Positions 27,615 to 36,341 of a stretch of 64,000 nt of DNA are shown here, piece by piece. The position numbers were made by a program, and so were the translations under genes. The stretch comes from a virus. Below the pieces are notes generated by a model, which saw nothing but the letters and a program-made list of their open reading frames with translations, ran no database searches and was not told the DNA's origin. The DNA lies in IMG/VR virus record IMGVR_UViG_3300009108_000002, positions 1-64,000 of that record; one strand, written 5' to 3'. The stretch's first letter is position 1; every line of letters starts with the position of its first letter.

Positions 27615-30353
27615 ATGACTAGTCCGATAGATTTAACTAATAAAATTGATGATTTTGCAGTTGAAGTCTCTATTAATGAGTTAACTTCTCTTACGAAAGG
27701 ACTACTGCAATTAGCGCATGCTAGATATCCTCATCTAGTTCCTATGTATAGGACTATTCATCGTAAAGTTCCTCGTCCTATGGTTACCAGAGCCATTCGT
27801 TGGGTAAATCCTAAACGCATGTTCCCTGGTGCGGGCCTTACTAAAGAAGAAATGCAGAATATGTCCAAACAGGAACTTTCTGACTTGATAGTCAAATTAA
27901 ATGAATATCGGGCAGAAGCTCATGTTATTCACAATCGCTACAATCAGATGATTGACATGATTAATATGGGAGAACTTCCGTATTTTATTCCTTATGCAGG
28001 GTTCAAACAGGATAAATGGAACATGCTTCAGGAATATATGGACCGTGCAGAGCGTCTAAAAGATGGCACGGAAGAGTGGGAACATGTTCTTGACCGTCAA
28101 GCTATAGAAATCCGTAATATTCTTAATGAACAACATGATACTAAGCTTGATGATATTGACGGCTTATGGGAAGACGCTAAAGGTAATCCGGCTGCTCCTA
28201 ACTTTATGGACTTAAAGAAGGGAGAGAAGGCAAAGAAATTCCTACGTAGTTCTCGTATTACACCAGATGGTAAACGAGTTCGTCTAAAACAGAACATATA
28301 TGCTCGTCGTTTTATAGCTGTTCCTAAAGCAGAAGTACGTAAGGGAGAAATAGTACGTATGCCTGCGGGAGGCAATATTCGTCGTCCAGGCCGTGAGAAT
28401 CGCCGTGATAGGGCATTATTTGATAAGCACGGAGGAGCAGTAGCTCATTTAGTTAGAATCCCTAAAGTCCCGTGGATTGTTGGTTCTATGGAACAAGAAC
28501 TACGAGAAAAGGGACAAATGATCAGTTTGCCTCCAGGTCGTAAAGACCCCATGATTATTACTTTTGGGGAAATAAGTGATGAGGATGTAGCTAACCGCCG
28601 ATTAGCTCGATGGACACACACTGACCCATTGGGTATGCGTGGTAGAAGACCTCATATTGGTGCAGCTTCTCGTGGTGCCGAAGGCAGTTTGGCACAAGAA
28701 GGCCCAGAACCTCACCAAGAAGGCGCACCTGTACGACGAGAGCCTGCTCGTAGAGATCCAAGACAAGTACGGCGTGTTGAAGACCTATTCCGAAGAAGAC
28801 AACGGAGAGGAGGAAGAGGTCAACCGGACGAAGGGCCGTCAGAAGCAGAACAAGCAGCAGCTAGGAAGATAAATCAGGAATTTGCAGACGCAGCTGTTAG
28901 TTTGTTCGAAAAACATGGTGTTTCTGATGAAGTAAAAGCTAATCACGAAAGATTAAAAGCTGTTAATGATAGTGATATCGCCGAAGCACGATTGCTAGGT
29001 GGCGGTATCAACGCCCAAGAAGGTGTAGTAATAGCTTTAAAACTTAATGACGGTTCTGAAGTAGTATATAAAATCGTAAAGAATGAGCAAAAGGCTGAAT
29101 TAGTTTCTGAAGCTATTGATAAGATATTTAATTTAAATATTAACTCTGATACTGCAATTAACCGTAATATATCCGCTGATGCTATTGCTGAAAAATTAGG
29201 TTTAAGTCCTAATGATGCCCAAACTACAGCTTTACGTAATGCAATCGCTAGTGGTGGAGGACATCTCCAAGAGTTCTGTAAACCTAATTGTGTAAATATG
29301 GGAAACCACAATAATAAGTCAGGCTTGTATGCCAATGAAGGTTTCCGTAATGATATGCATAAAATGATGATTAATGACTGGTTAACAGGAAACTGGGACA
29401 GACATTCAGGTAACTGGATGGTAGATAGTAACGGAAGAGGTATCCAGATTGACAGCGGATTCGGCTCAGATTTTGCACATTATGGAGATCCTACCAGGTC
29501 AGCTAGTAATCGTGGGCAGTTAATGGCTACCACAGGGGGTGGAGCAACTTCTCGTAATCAACATAGTGGTAGAAAACCTGGAGATTTGTCCAGAGAAGAC
29601 CTTAAAGCTGAGCTTGAAGCTGTTTTTGAAGACCACTTCTCTGTTGATAAATTCCAAAGTCTAAAAGCAGAATTTGGAATGGGACAGGCTAATAATCTTA
29701 GTACTATTGAAGAATTTAAACAAGATTTTCTTGATAAAGCAGGTAGGGTTTGGGGTCTAAGTTTCGGACAAGCTAGTCCTCCAGAACAAGAACAATCTGC
29801 TCAAGAAGAGATTAATTGGAATCAAACCAATCAAGAACCTTCAATGCCAGAGGAAGACTTAGCATCTGCTCCAGAGTCTTCTGATGGATCTGAGTGGTCT
29901 TCACAAGCTCTACGTGATGAAGAAGATAGAGAGTTAGCAAGACAACTACGAGAGCGAGAAGGAGCACAACAAGATGAAGGCAATAGGCCGAATATAGAGG
30001 AAGACGCACTTAATGTTAATGACCCCGATGCAGAAAGAGGATTAGGTGGACAATCAGCACCTAGACAACAGACACCTACTCCAGAACCTGAGCCAGAACC
30101 GGAGCCTGTAGGCGCAGCCAGTGCTGCTCAGCCTAGTAGAGGACAGTCAGTACCTCGTGCGGAGAGAGCTTCTGCTGGATCGCCTTCAGATGATGCAGAG
30201 TTAGATGATGTTGATGAAGATGTAGAACCTTCCTCTGATGACTTACGTAGACGGTCTAGCTCTAGACCTAGTGGACAGTCAGCATATGATTTTGATGATG
30301 ACGATGAAGACTCCGATATGGGCATAGATTTTAATGATCCCCGTATACGGTAG
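27615..30353 (+). CDS. PI3/4-kinase-like kinase-fold protein 2
   Basis: 912 residues. Residues 1-340 are unrecognised and basic; a RAIRWVNPK motif at 59-67 recurs in the CCA enzyme. A very Arg-rich linker spans about 350-405. The kinase-like core has SEVVYKIVKN (K486), KAELVSEAI (E495), GHLQEFC (550-556), TGNWDRHSGN (catalytic Asp595, Asn600) and IQIDSGFG (Asp613). The last 200 residues are Pro/Glu/Ser-rich and disordered. Paralogue of the protein at 14372 by motif order and the GH(F/L)QEFC block. Likely virion or injected protein; substrate unknown. Confidence 0.68.
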   Translation: MTSPIDLTNKIDDFAVEVSINELTSLTKGLLQLAHARYPHLVPMYRTIHRKVPRPMVTRAIRWVNPKRMFPGAGLTKEEMQNMSKQELSDLIVKLNEYRAEAHVIHNRYNQMIDMINMGELPYFIPYAGFKQDKWNMLQEYMDRAERLKDGTEEWEHVLDRQAIEIRNILNEQHDTKLDDIDGLWEDAKGNPAAPNFMDLKKGEKAKKFLRSSRITPDGKRVRLKQNIYARRFIAVPKAEVRKGEIVRMPAGGNIRRPGRENRRDRALFDKHGGAVAHLVRIPKVPWIVGSMEQELREKGQMISLPPGRKDPMIITFGEISDEDVANRRLARWTHTDPLGMRGRRPHIGAASRGAEGSLAQEGPEPHQEGAPVRREPARRDPRQVRRVEDLFRRRQRRGGRGQPDEGPSEAEQAAARKINQEFADAAVSLFEKHGVSDEVKANHERLKAVNDSDIAEARLLGGGINAQEGVVIALKLNDGSEVVYKIVKNEQKAELVSEAIDKIFNLNINSDTAINRNISADAIAEKLGLSPNDAQTTALRNAIASGGGHLQEFCKPNCVNMGNHNNKSGLYANEGFRNDMHKMMINDWLTGNWDRHSGNWMVDSNGRGIQIDSGFGSDFAHYGDPTRSASNRGQLMATTGGGATSRNQHSGRKPGDLSREDLKAELEAVFEDHFSVDKFQSLKAEFGMGQANNLSTIEEFKQDFLDKAGRVWGLSFGQASPPEQEQSAQEEINWNQTNQEPSMPEEDLASAPESSDGSEWSSQALRDEEDRELARQLREREGAQQDEGNRPNIEEDALNVNDPDAERGLGGQSAPRQQTPTPEPEPEPEPVGAASAAQPSRGQSVPRAERASAGSPSDDAELDDVDEDVEPSSDDLRRRSSSRPSGQSAYDFDDDDEDSDMGIDFNDPRIR

Positions 30354-30355
30354 CA

Positions 30356-30385
30356 TTGACTTATAGTAGTATTTTATGTTATACT
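30356..30385 (+). promoter_or_regulatory. sigma70-like promoter
   Basis: TTGACT, 18 bp, TATACT, immediately after the kinase-like gene stop. CGGAG Shine-Dalgarno before the ATG at 30418. Confidence 0.7.
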
Positions 30386-30417
30386 ACTAGTACTATCAAA
30401 TCTCGGAGTGTATAATT

Positions 30418-30711
30418 ATGGCAGACGTATGGGTATTAACTAGTATTAAAAATTTTGATGCTGAATTAGAATTAGATGCTGTAGTTTTAGGTAATCGAAA
30501 GATTCTTTCTAAACATGAAGGTGTTAAAGAGATGTTAGAGTCTGATTTTAAAGCTGCAGATAGTATTTGGGCTGAAGAAAATGACGGCCCAATGCCTTCT
30601 AGCGAATTATTTGGTTTCTTAAATGTCATACATCGGAATCCTCATGGTATCGGACAGATTATGCCAGTTGACGATGCTAGAGAATTAGTAAAGAAGCAAG
30701 GTGGGCTATAA
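30418..30711 (+). CDS. Hypothetical protein related to TopIB N-terminal domain
   Basis: 97 residues. VVLGNRKILSK plus a spaced SDFKAADSIW match IVLPSRKILSK and SISKAENHISW at residues 15-43 of the TopIB fusion. The C-terminal parts (GFLNVIHRNP...PVDDARELV against FLYQTYTRFQNP...ITDEQVDKL) also line up. So this is a free-standing copy of that domain. Function unknown. Confidence 0.65.
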   Translation: MADVWVLTSIKNFDAELELDAVVLGNRKILSKHEGVKEMLESDFKAADSIWAEENDGPMPSSELFGFLNVIHRNPHGIGQIMPVDDARELVKKQGGL

Positions 30712-31124
30712 TGGAAGACGTATTACTAAAGGCTGAAGAAGCCGATGATGATAAAGATGAAAAAGAAGAAGACCAATATCCTGAGATATGGTTTATTTTT
30801 GATGGGATAGGTACTTATTTAGGACAAGTTGCTGAGAATGCCACTGGCAACTTCCACGCTCAGATTACTAAAGATGAGCGAAATGAGTACTTCGAAGAGA
30901 TGTTTACATTTCTCCGCCCGCTCGGTTCTGATGGGAAGGAATTGTCCCATAGTGCGGTCATTATGGATGTCGATAAAGAAGAAGCTTTGGATGCTATAAC
31001 TGGAGCGGGGTTTATAGCCAAGAAAGCTACAGATGATGATCACGAGGAAATTCTTCGTGAATTAGATAAATTACAAACTATTAAGGGCGGGGAGAGCAAA
31101 CGCTATTCTCGTGCCAAAAAATAA
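30711..31124 (+). CDS. Acidic hypothetical protein
   Basis: 137 residues, not recognised. N terminus LLKAEEADDDKDEKEED, then a compact mixed alpha/beta part (YPEIWFIFDGIGTYLG). TAATG coupled to the previous gene. Confidence 0.6.
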   Translation: MEDVLLKAEEADDDKDEKEEDQYPEIWFIFDGIGTYLGQVAENATGNFHAQITKDERNEYFEEMFTFLRPLGSDGKELSHSAVIMDVDKEEALDAITGAGFIAKKATDDDHEEILRELDKLQTIKGGESKRYSRAKK

Positions 31125-31136
31125 GTAAGAGGTTGT

Positions 31137-31304
31137 ATGTTAGCTAAACTAGTAGATAAGATCCGTCCCCAGGCATTTATGGCAGTCGTGATTTTGGGTG
31201 GGGTAGCTGGGTATGCAATGTTCATGACCCAGACTGAAATAGCTGCTGGAGCCACTGGCGGTATTGTAGCTTTGGTAAAAGACATCATTCAGACTGATAA
31301 GTAA
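31137..31304 (+). CDS. 55-residue membrane protein
   Basis: ATG-TAA frame with AAGAGG Shine-Dalgarno 7 bp upstream. The central hydrophobic stretch FMAVVILGGVAGYAMFM forms one transmembrane helix, followed by an amphipathic Gly/Ala segment (AAGATGGIVALVKDII). It fills the gap between two coding genes. A holin-like role is possible but not shown. Confidence 0.6.
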   Translation: MLAKLVDKIRPQAFMAVVILGGVAGYAMFMTQTEIAAGATGGIVALVKDIIQTDK

Positions 31305-31309
31305 GATAA

Positions 31310-32845
31310 ATGGATTCAGTTGACCGCACATTATTAAAGTTGGACTACTTCCTCGCTAAACACGAGGAAGTAGGTCCATCTTATGATCGTCCTGAGGCAG
31401 CCGATGACCCACGAGCCGAAAAACATCGATTAGAAGAACAAGCTCCTGGTGAAAAAGGTTCACCTGAAACCCCTAAAGGCAAAGTCAGAACGAAAATATA
31501 TGAGCTTGTTCATCGTGGTGGACGTACTTTTGAACGAGCTAGGACTGCTTGGGTAAATCCTAAGGTAGCAGAACATTTAGAGCAGCGGAAAAAGGCTGCT
31601 GATTGGATTAGAACTTTAGGTAATTATCTTCCTATTTATTTTGTTGGAGGATATGTCAGAGATAAGTTCTTTAAAAAAGTATCTAAGGATTTAGATTTAG
31701 TTGCAACTGTTGATTTAGAACAAGCGAAAAATATCCTAAAGCAATTAAATATAGAGTTTAAAGAAAAAAATAACTCTCACGCACGATTGTCTTTCATGAT
31801 AGGAGGAATTCGTGTTGATTTAATCTCTACTACTGGTGAGGAATTATTAGAAAACCTCCGTAGTAGAGATTTTACTATTAATGCTATTGCTCAATCGGTA
31901 ACTGGACAGTTTTATGATCCTACTCGTGGTTTAGAAGATGTAAAAAAGAAATGGTTACGTTCTCCTAATAGTGATAGTGTAACGGCATTTGAATCTGACC
32001 CTGCACGTATTTTACGAGGAGCTAGATTTTTAGCTGATTATCCCCTAAAACCGCATCCTACTTTCCTTTCAGGTGTTAAAAAGACGGCTGAAAAAGTAGG
32101 AACTCTTAAAAAACGTCGTATTGGTTACGAAGTAGTTAAGATAATTCAGACAGAAAAGCCGTGGATATCCCTAAAATTCTTAGCTGATTATGATATATTA
32201 AAGTATATTTGTACTGATTTAGAAAAAATGGTAGGATTTAAGCAACGTGGCCCAACGCATATGAAAGATGTATGGGGACATACGCTTGCTGCCTTAAAAC
32301 ATGCTCAGTCAGATGATTTAGTGCTAAATCTAGCTATTTTATTCCATGATATAGGAAAGCCTCATACTGCTACGGATGACCAGAAATCATTCCCTGGACA
32401 CGATAAAAAGGGCGCAGAGATAACTAAAAAGGCTCTTACTGATTTAGGAATACCTATTTCAGTAGTAAAGCGTGTAACTAATATAGTTGAAAATCATCTC
32501 TTCGTTAGTAAAGTTGGAACTAAAGGACAGCCTGAAGAATATAGGAAATTAGCTTTAACTTTAGGTGGCGATATCGATAGGTTCTTTAAACTTGTGGAAG
32601 CGGATGCAGCTGCTCATAAACAAGGTAAGGATTGGGATCCAGATCTAGTAAAAAAGGTTAAAGCGTTAGTTAAAAAATCAGAAGCTGCTCCTATAGTAGC
32701 TGATACTAAAGCTGATGAAGAATTAGAAAAGTCTCTTGATTTAGAACGTGTGTTAGTAGAAGATTCTTTAAATATTTTACTTGGACATGATATTGGTTTG
32801 AATGATGTGGATTACATGTTAAATTTGGTGGACGTGAATGGGTAG
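31310..32845 (+). CDS. cca: CCA-adding tRNA nucleotidyltransferase with HD domain
   Basis: 511 residues. Class II nucleotidyltransferase signatures in order: YFVGGYVRD (about 110-118), KDLDLVAT (metal Asp127/129), LRSRDFTINAIAQ, FYDPTRGLEDV and SDPARILRGARF. A C-terminal HD domain has LAILFHDIGKPH. An extra N-terminal 85 residues (LLKLDYFLAKHEE, ERARTAWVNPK) are absent from cellular enzymes and resemble other late proteins here. Repairs or completes tRNA 3' CCA ends. Last 8 bp overlap the next gene. Confidence 0.88.
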   Translation: MDSVDRTLLKLDYFLAKHEEVGPSYDRPEAADDPRAEKHRLEEQAPGEKGSPETPKGKVRTKIYELVHRGGRTFERARTAWVNPKVAEHLEQRKKAADWIRTLGNYLPIYFVGGYVRDKFFKKVSKDLDLVATVDLEQAKNILKQLNIEFKEKNNSHARLSFMIGGIRVDLISTTGEELLENLRSRDFTINAIAQSVTGQFYDPTRGLEDVKKKWLRSPNSDSVTAFESDPARILRGARFLADYPLKPHPTFLSGVKKTAEKVGTLKKRRIGYEVVKIIQTEKPWISLKFLADYDILKYICTDLEKMVGFKQRGPTHMKDVWGHTLAALKHAQSDDLVLNLAILFHDIGKPHTATDDQKSFPGHDKKGAEITKKALTDLGIPISVVKRVTNIVENHLFVSKVGTKGQPEEYRKLALTLGGDIDRFFKLVEADAAAHKQGKDWDPDLVKKVKALVKKSEAAPIVADTKADEELEKSLDLERVLVEDSLNILLGHDIGLNDVDYMLNLVDVNG

Positions 32846-33239
32846 GGCAGGACGACCTAAATTACTACAAAAAGACGGACACCATCAACATGATGGTTAT
32901 AGTCGTTGGCATCCTGTAGGTCAGGTGCATTATCCTGACTTGCATATTGATTTACAAAAATCTGAAGATGCTGTATCTGAAGCTGTTGTAATAGAAGACG
33001 TAAATACTGCCACGTCTTCTGGTCCTGCTTTAGAGATTTATAATTTAGTTTTAAATCTAGAGAAAATGGAATATGGTAAGGCGTTACTGTTTGAATTGCA
33101 AAATACAATTCAAACTTTAATGCAGAATCGGAAACTGCAGGAAGAGGCTAGACCTCGTAGAGAAGACCGTACAGAGCAATCTGCGATTGGTGGGGAAGAT
33201 GCGGAAGATCGTGAACCAAATACTTATGGATTACCGTAA
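32838..33239 (+). CDS. Hypothetical protein
   Basis: 133 residues, unrecognised. His-rich, basic N terminus (GRPKLLQKDGHHQHDGYSRW), a helical centre, and a charged tail (RPRREDRTEQ). Overlaps cca by 8 bp and the next gene by TAATG. Confidence 0.55.
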   Translation: MGRAGRPKLLQKDGHHQHDGYSRWHPVGQVHYPDLHIDLQKSEDAVSEAVVIEDVNTATSSGPALEIYNLVLNLEKMEYGKALLFELQNTIQTLMQNRKLQEEARPRREDRTEQSAIGGEDAEDREPNTYGLP

Positions 33240-33634
33240 TGAGTAAATTAAGTTTAATTGCTACGGTTATACCTTTAATAATAATAGCGATTGGTCTAAT
33301 TGGTTGGGTACTAACTCTTCGTAATGATGTTACAGGTACTGGCAGCCAAATAGATGTATTACAAGAAGAAGTTACAGGCATTCACGAACAGATAGATAGT
33401 GAAGTAGAACGACTTCATACTATCTGGGATAACAGATTTAGAGAACTTACTTCTAAGATTGACGAACAGGAAGAAACTATTGTAAATTTAAAAGAACAGA
33501 TAGCTTTAGCTGATAATGAAATGCGTACTATCATGGCTGATCATTCTGGATTCAATGATGTTCTTAAAGAACTAGGCCAAGCAGGATTGTTGCCTAGCGG
33601 AGAACGAAGGACTTACGGGGGATACGGTAATTAG
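33239..33634 (+). CDS. Membrane-anchored coiled-coil protein
   Basis: 131 residues. One N-terminal transmembrane helix (LIATVIPLIIIAIGLIGWVL, residues 5-24) is followed by about 80 residues of heptad-like coiled coil and a Gly/Tyr tail. The topology resembles i-spanin-type or tail-lysis membrane proteins, but no lysis gene is identified nearby. Confidence 0.65.
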   Translation: MSKLSLIATVIPLIIIAIGLIGWVLTLRNDVTGTGSQIDVLQEEVTGIHEQIDSEVERLHTIWDNRFRELTSKIDEQEETIVNLKEQIALADNEMRTIMADHSGFNDVLKELGQAGLLPSGERRTYGGYGN

Positions 33635-33656
33635 AAAACGGACAAGGAGAAAGGTT

Positions 33657-34094
33657 ATGGTACAGAATAATGAGGTACAGGACGAAGTTGAAGAGCATCT
33701 AGATAGCGTAACAGAAGAACCTGTTATTGAGATTAAAAAAGGACGAGGTCGTCCAGCAGGTTCTACTAATAAGCCTAATGAAGAGGTAATAGAACTTAGA
33801 AAAGAGATTGAAGAACTTAAAAATAGAATAACTGCTCTTGATTCTGGTTCTGGTACTAATCGTCTAGCGGATGCCAACTCAGAAAGTAGACTAAACGCTA
33901 GGATGGATAAGTTAGATTTACGATTAAGTGTCATTCAACAATGGGTGGAGATGTTTCACATGTTCTTGACTACTAGTCGTATCACTAATTCTGCAGATAG
34001 AGTCGCAGAGGATGAACTAACAATAGTAATATCTAAATTACCTGAACAATCGCATCCTCTTTTTATCGGTGTACATGCCGAAACTGAAAACTAG
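33657..34094 (+). CDS. AT-hook/coiled-coil protein
   Basis: 145 residues. KKGRGRPAGSTNK near residue 30 is an AT-hook that binds the minor groove of AT-rich DNA. It is followed by a coiled coil (EEVIELRKEIEELKNRIT) and a helical C terminus. AAGGAGAAAGG Shine-Dalgarno. Confidence 0.65.
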   Translation: MVQNNEVQDEVEEHLDSVTEEPVIEIKKGRGRPAGSTNKPNEEVIELRKEIEELKNRITALDSGSGTNRLADANSESRLNARMDKLDLRLSVIQQWVEMFHMFLTTSRITNSADRVAEDELTIVISKLPEQSHPLFIGVHAETEN

Positions 34095-34503
34095 AAAACG
34101 GACTACTGCTAGTAGTAAGCCCAGAAAGAAGCGACAGATAAGTAAATCCGCTGCTTTCTGGGACAGATTATCCCGACAAGAGCCAAACAATGCGGAAATG
34201 ACTCTGTTCGGGATAATGTGTTATTTGGGGTTACCTTATAAATATACGGGAAATGGACAATTTATTTTAAGCGGGATGTGTCCAGACTTTATACATCTTG
34301 AAAGTCGAAAGATTGTTGAAATGTATGGAGAACGATGGCATCTACCTAAAGAGGAACAAGAAAGAATAGATTTGTTTGCACGTAGTGATTATCAAACTTT
34401 AATAATCTGGTCTAAAGAGTTAGCTCCAAAGAGTAGAGATAAATTGTACAAACGTCTATTAGATTTCGAAGCGTTGCCAGATGTTGAACGAACTACTAAC
34501 TAA
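34075..34503 (+). CDS. Vsr-like endonuclease
   Basis: 142 residues from the ATG (GTG 34069 also possible). Basic N-terminal tail, then GMCPDFIH, KIVEMYGERWH and DYQTLIIWSKEL, the Vsr/homing-type PD-(D/E)XK pattern (PDF, VE-x-x-G-x-x-WH, TLIIW-x-x-EL). May nick DNA at mismatches or act as a free-standing selfish nuclease; target unknown. A second nuclease of this fold is at 9957. Confidence 0.72.
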   Translation: MPKLKTRKRTTASSKPRKKRQISKSAAFWDRLSRQEPNNAEMTLFGIMCYLGLPYKYTGNGQFILSGMCPDFIHLESRKIVEMYGERWHLPKEEQERIDLFARSDYQTLIIWSKELAPKSRDKLYKRLLDFEALPDVERTTN

Positions 34504-34669
34504 ACACTCTTGTCCGAAATGTGCTGGTCGGATTGAATTAGATTACAGCATTTTACCGGACAACACATATGAGGTATACTGTATAAATTGCGGAAATCGT
34601 TCATTTCCTGCAGAACTAGTGATTGCAGTGAATCTTTTATTTAAATTAAAGAGTAAAACTTTGAGATGA
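34481..34669 (+). CDS. Zinc-ribbon protein
   Basis: 62 residues with CPKC (11-14) and CINC about 21 residues later, a classic two-strand zinc ribbon, then a helical basic tail. Overlaps both neighbours by a few bases. Confidence 0.65.
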   Translation: MLNELLTKHSCPKCAGRIELDYSILPDNTYEVYCINCGNRSFPAELVIAVNLLFKLKSKTLR

Positions 34670-35091
34670 ATACTGAAATAGTATCTATAATAGGTGCAAT
34701 CTCAGGTGTTTTAGCAGTTGCTGGAATTGTTTATGGTTTTGGCGTTAAGTTTTCACGCTTAGAAACTAAAGTTTCTCTAATTTGGGGAGTGTTTGTAGAA
34801 GATGCTCTTAGAAACCAAGTAAAAGTTGGAATGTTAGCGCACCATTCTCCGTATCATCGTACTGAGATGAGTGAGCATTTAGGAGAATTAGTTCCACCTC
34901 TAATTATTTCTAAACTTATTAATAAAAAGATTCGTAAAGATGATGCATTAACTTCTGCACTAATTAAAGAAATGGGATATACCGAAATAGTGGAAGAAAG
35001 TAGGAAATTGGATATATCGGTACAGGAATTCTTAGCTTTAAGTGTTGGTACGGTACGAGGGATAGAGGCAGATACTAATGGCGAGAGATGA
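34666..35091 (+). CDS. Single-pass membrane protein
   Basis: 141 residues. N-terminal transmembrane helix (IVSIIGAISGVLAVAGIVYGF) with a short outside tail, then a soluble helical domain. Unrecognised. ATGA overlap upstream and 14-bp overlap downstream. Confidence 0.62.
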   Translation: MNTEIVSIIGAISGVLAVAGIVYGFGVKFSRLETKVSLIWGVFVEDALRNQVKVGMLAHHSPYHRTEMSEHLGELVPPLIISKLINKKIRKDDALTSALIKEMGYTEIVEESRKLDISVQEFLALSVGTVRGIEADTNGER

Positions 35092-35407
35092 GAGAGATCA
35101 AATCCAAGAAATGCGGGAAGAGCTAGCCCAAGCTAGAGAGGAGATTGCCAATTTACGAGTTAAAGCTACTACAACCCTCAGTGGTACAGAATTCCTAACC
35201 CTTTTAATGGTTGGCCCTGTGATTGCTGCTTTCGTGATCCTTGGTATCATAATTGTATGGAAAACGACAAGTAATCCAGACCAAGTGGCTCCGCATCTCG
35301 ACATAATTTTGGTGGCATTTGCGATATTCGCAAACCCAGTATCCGGCGCACTAGGAGCCGTAGTCGGAAGGTTTGCTGAAGATAAAAAAAATAAAGATAG
35401 GGAATAA
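35078..35407 (+). CDS. Coiled-coil two-helix membrane protein (holin-like topology)
   Basis: 109 residues. N-terminal coiled coil (QEMREELAQAREEIANLR), then two hydrophobic helices (GPVIAAFVILGIIIVW and HLDIILVAFAIFANPVSGAL) and a charged tail. The topology fits holins, but no endolysin gene is present nearby to confirm it. Confidence 0.6.
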   Translation: MARDERDQIQEMREELAQAREEIANLRVKATTTLSGTEFLTLLMVGPVIAAFVILGIIIVWKTTSNPDQVAPHLDIILVAFAIFANPVSGALGAVVGRFAEDKKNKDRE

Positions 35408-35410
35408 ATA

Positions 35411-36289
35411 ATGAGATTTAAATTAGGGCCGAAGACGATTTCTATCCCTTCAGCACGTATACCCCAAATAGGGTTACCGTACTTGAAGTTACTTACTGCT
35501 ATACGTATTCCAATCCCTAAGATGATTAGGGTAGGTGGAGCAAAAGTTGCTCTACTTGGTCTACTTACAGTGGCAATAGGTTTTGGTGGTACTTTCGCAT
35601 TAGTGATTAGTAACACTGATAATGTACCTACATGGCCTGAGCCTGGTGCTGAATATGGTTTGCCAAATACCAATGGTATTGCATTAGCTCCAGATGCTGA
35701 GGATCCAGCCAGAGCTTCCCAAACTCTAAAAATTAATCTAGCTGCTGGAGTTAGATTAACCTCGCTTACACTAAATAATTTAGATTTGGGAAAAACTGGG
35801 CTAACAGATTGTATCGAAATCACCAGAAAACAGAATACGTCAGGTTGGCTGTACGTGGACAACTGGACTGCAACGGGTGTTAGCGCACCTAGTGCTGATT
35901 TCGCTAATGCGGAGATTGCTAATCTGTCTCTAGCACCATACGTCGATGGGCATACCGTGGAAACGACTATCGATTCGACTATTACAGATTTGGAAATCAA
36001 TTCCACTCGTGGTTCTGGTGAGTTCATCGCTCAGAACTCAGTGGTTGACCGTGTTCTGATTGTTTTGGGCGGTGATGCGGTGATTGGTACTCTAGCTATG
36101 ACTGATGTGGACTGTAGTGTTGGTGGTTGGAACGTAGATTACGTTAAAGCTGGGTCGTTCACAATGGATAATACATCCAAATTTGGTGATGGTGACGGAA
36201 TCGACACAGCCGATTTTGTCGTAAATGATACGGTGAAAGCCCGTGTAATGACGGATAACATCGTTGATACGCCAATCACAGTTAAATAA
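35411..36289 (+). CDS. Membrane-anchored beta-rich hypothetical protein
   Basis: 292 residues. Basic N terminus, one transmembrane helix (KVALLGLLTVAIGFGGTFAL, about 45-64), then a Thr/Asp/Asn/Val-rich repetitive beta-type domain without Cys motifs. The C-terminal half of the gene is visibly GC-richer than its neighbours. Last plus-strand gene before the bidirectional terminator; function unknown. Confidence 0.62.
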   Translation: MRFKLGPKTISIPSARIPQIGLPYLKLLTAIRIPIPKMIRVGGAKVALLGLLTVAIGFGGTFALVISNTDNVPTWPEPGAEYGLPNTNGIALAPDAEDPARASQTLKINLAAGVRLTSLTLNNLDLGKTGLTDCIEITRKQNTSGWLYVDNWTATGVSAPSADFANAEIANLSLAPYVDGHTVETTIDSTITDLEINSTRGSGEFIAQNSVVDRVLIVLGGDAVIGTLAMTDVDCSVGGWNVDYVKAGSFTMDNTSKFGDGDGIDTADFVVNDTVKARVMTDNIVDTPITVK

Positions 36290-36303
36290 TCATAAATCTT
36301 GGC

Positions 36304-36341
36304 AAAAAGAAAACCCCAGTCATAAAGACTGGGGTTTTTTT
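36304..36341. terminator. Bidirectional terminator between convergent operons
   Basis: AAACCCCAGTC (36311-36321), loop ATAAA, GACTGGGGTTT (36327-36337), flanked by an A-run on the left and seven T on the right, so it can stop transcription from both strands. Confidence 0.92.

Noticed and set aside
35098-36027. 309-codon open frame on the minus strand
   Set aside because: It runs antisense through two well-supported plus-strand genes with transmembrane segments and Shine-Dalgarno coupling, has no promoter or Shine-Dalgarno, and its protein is low in recognisable structure.
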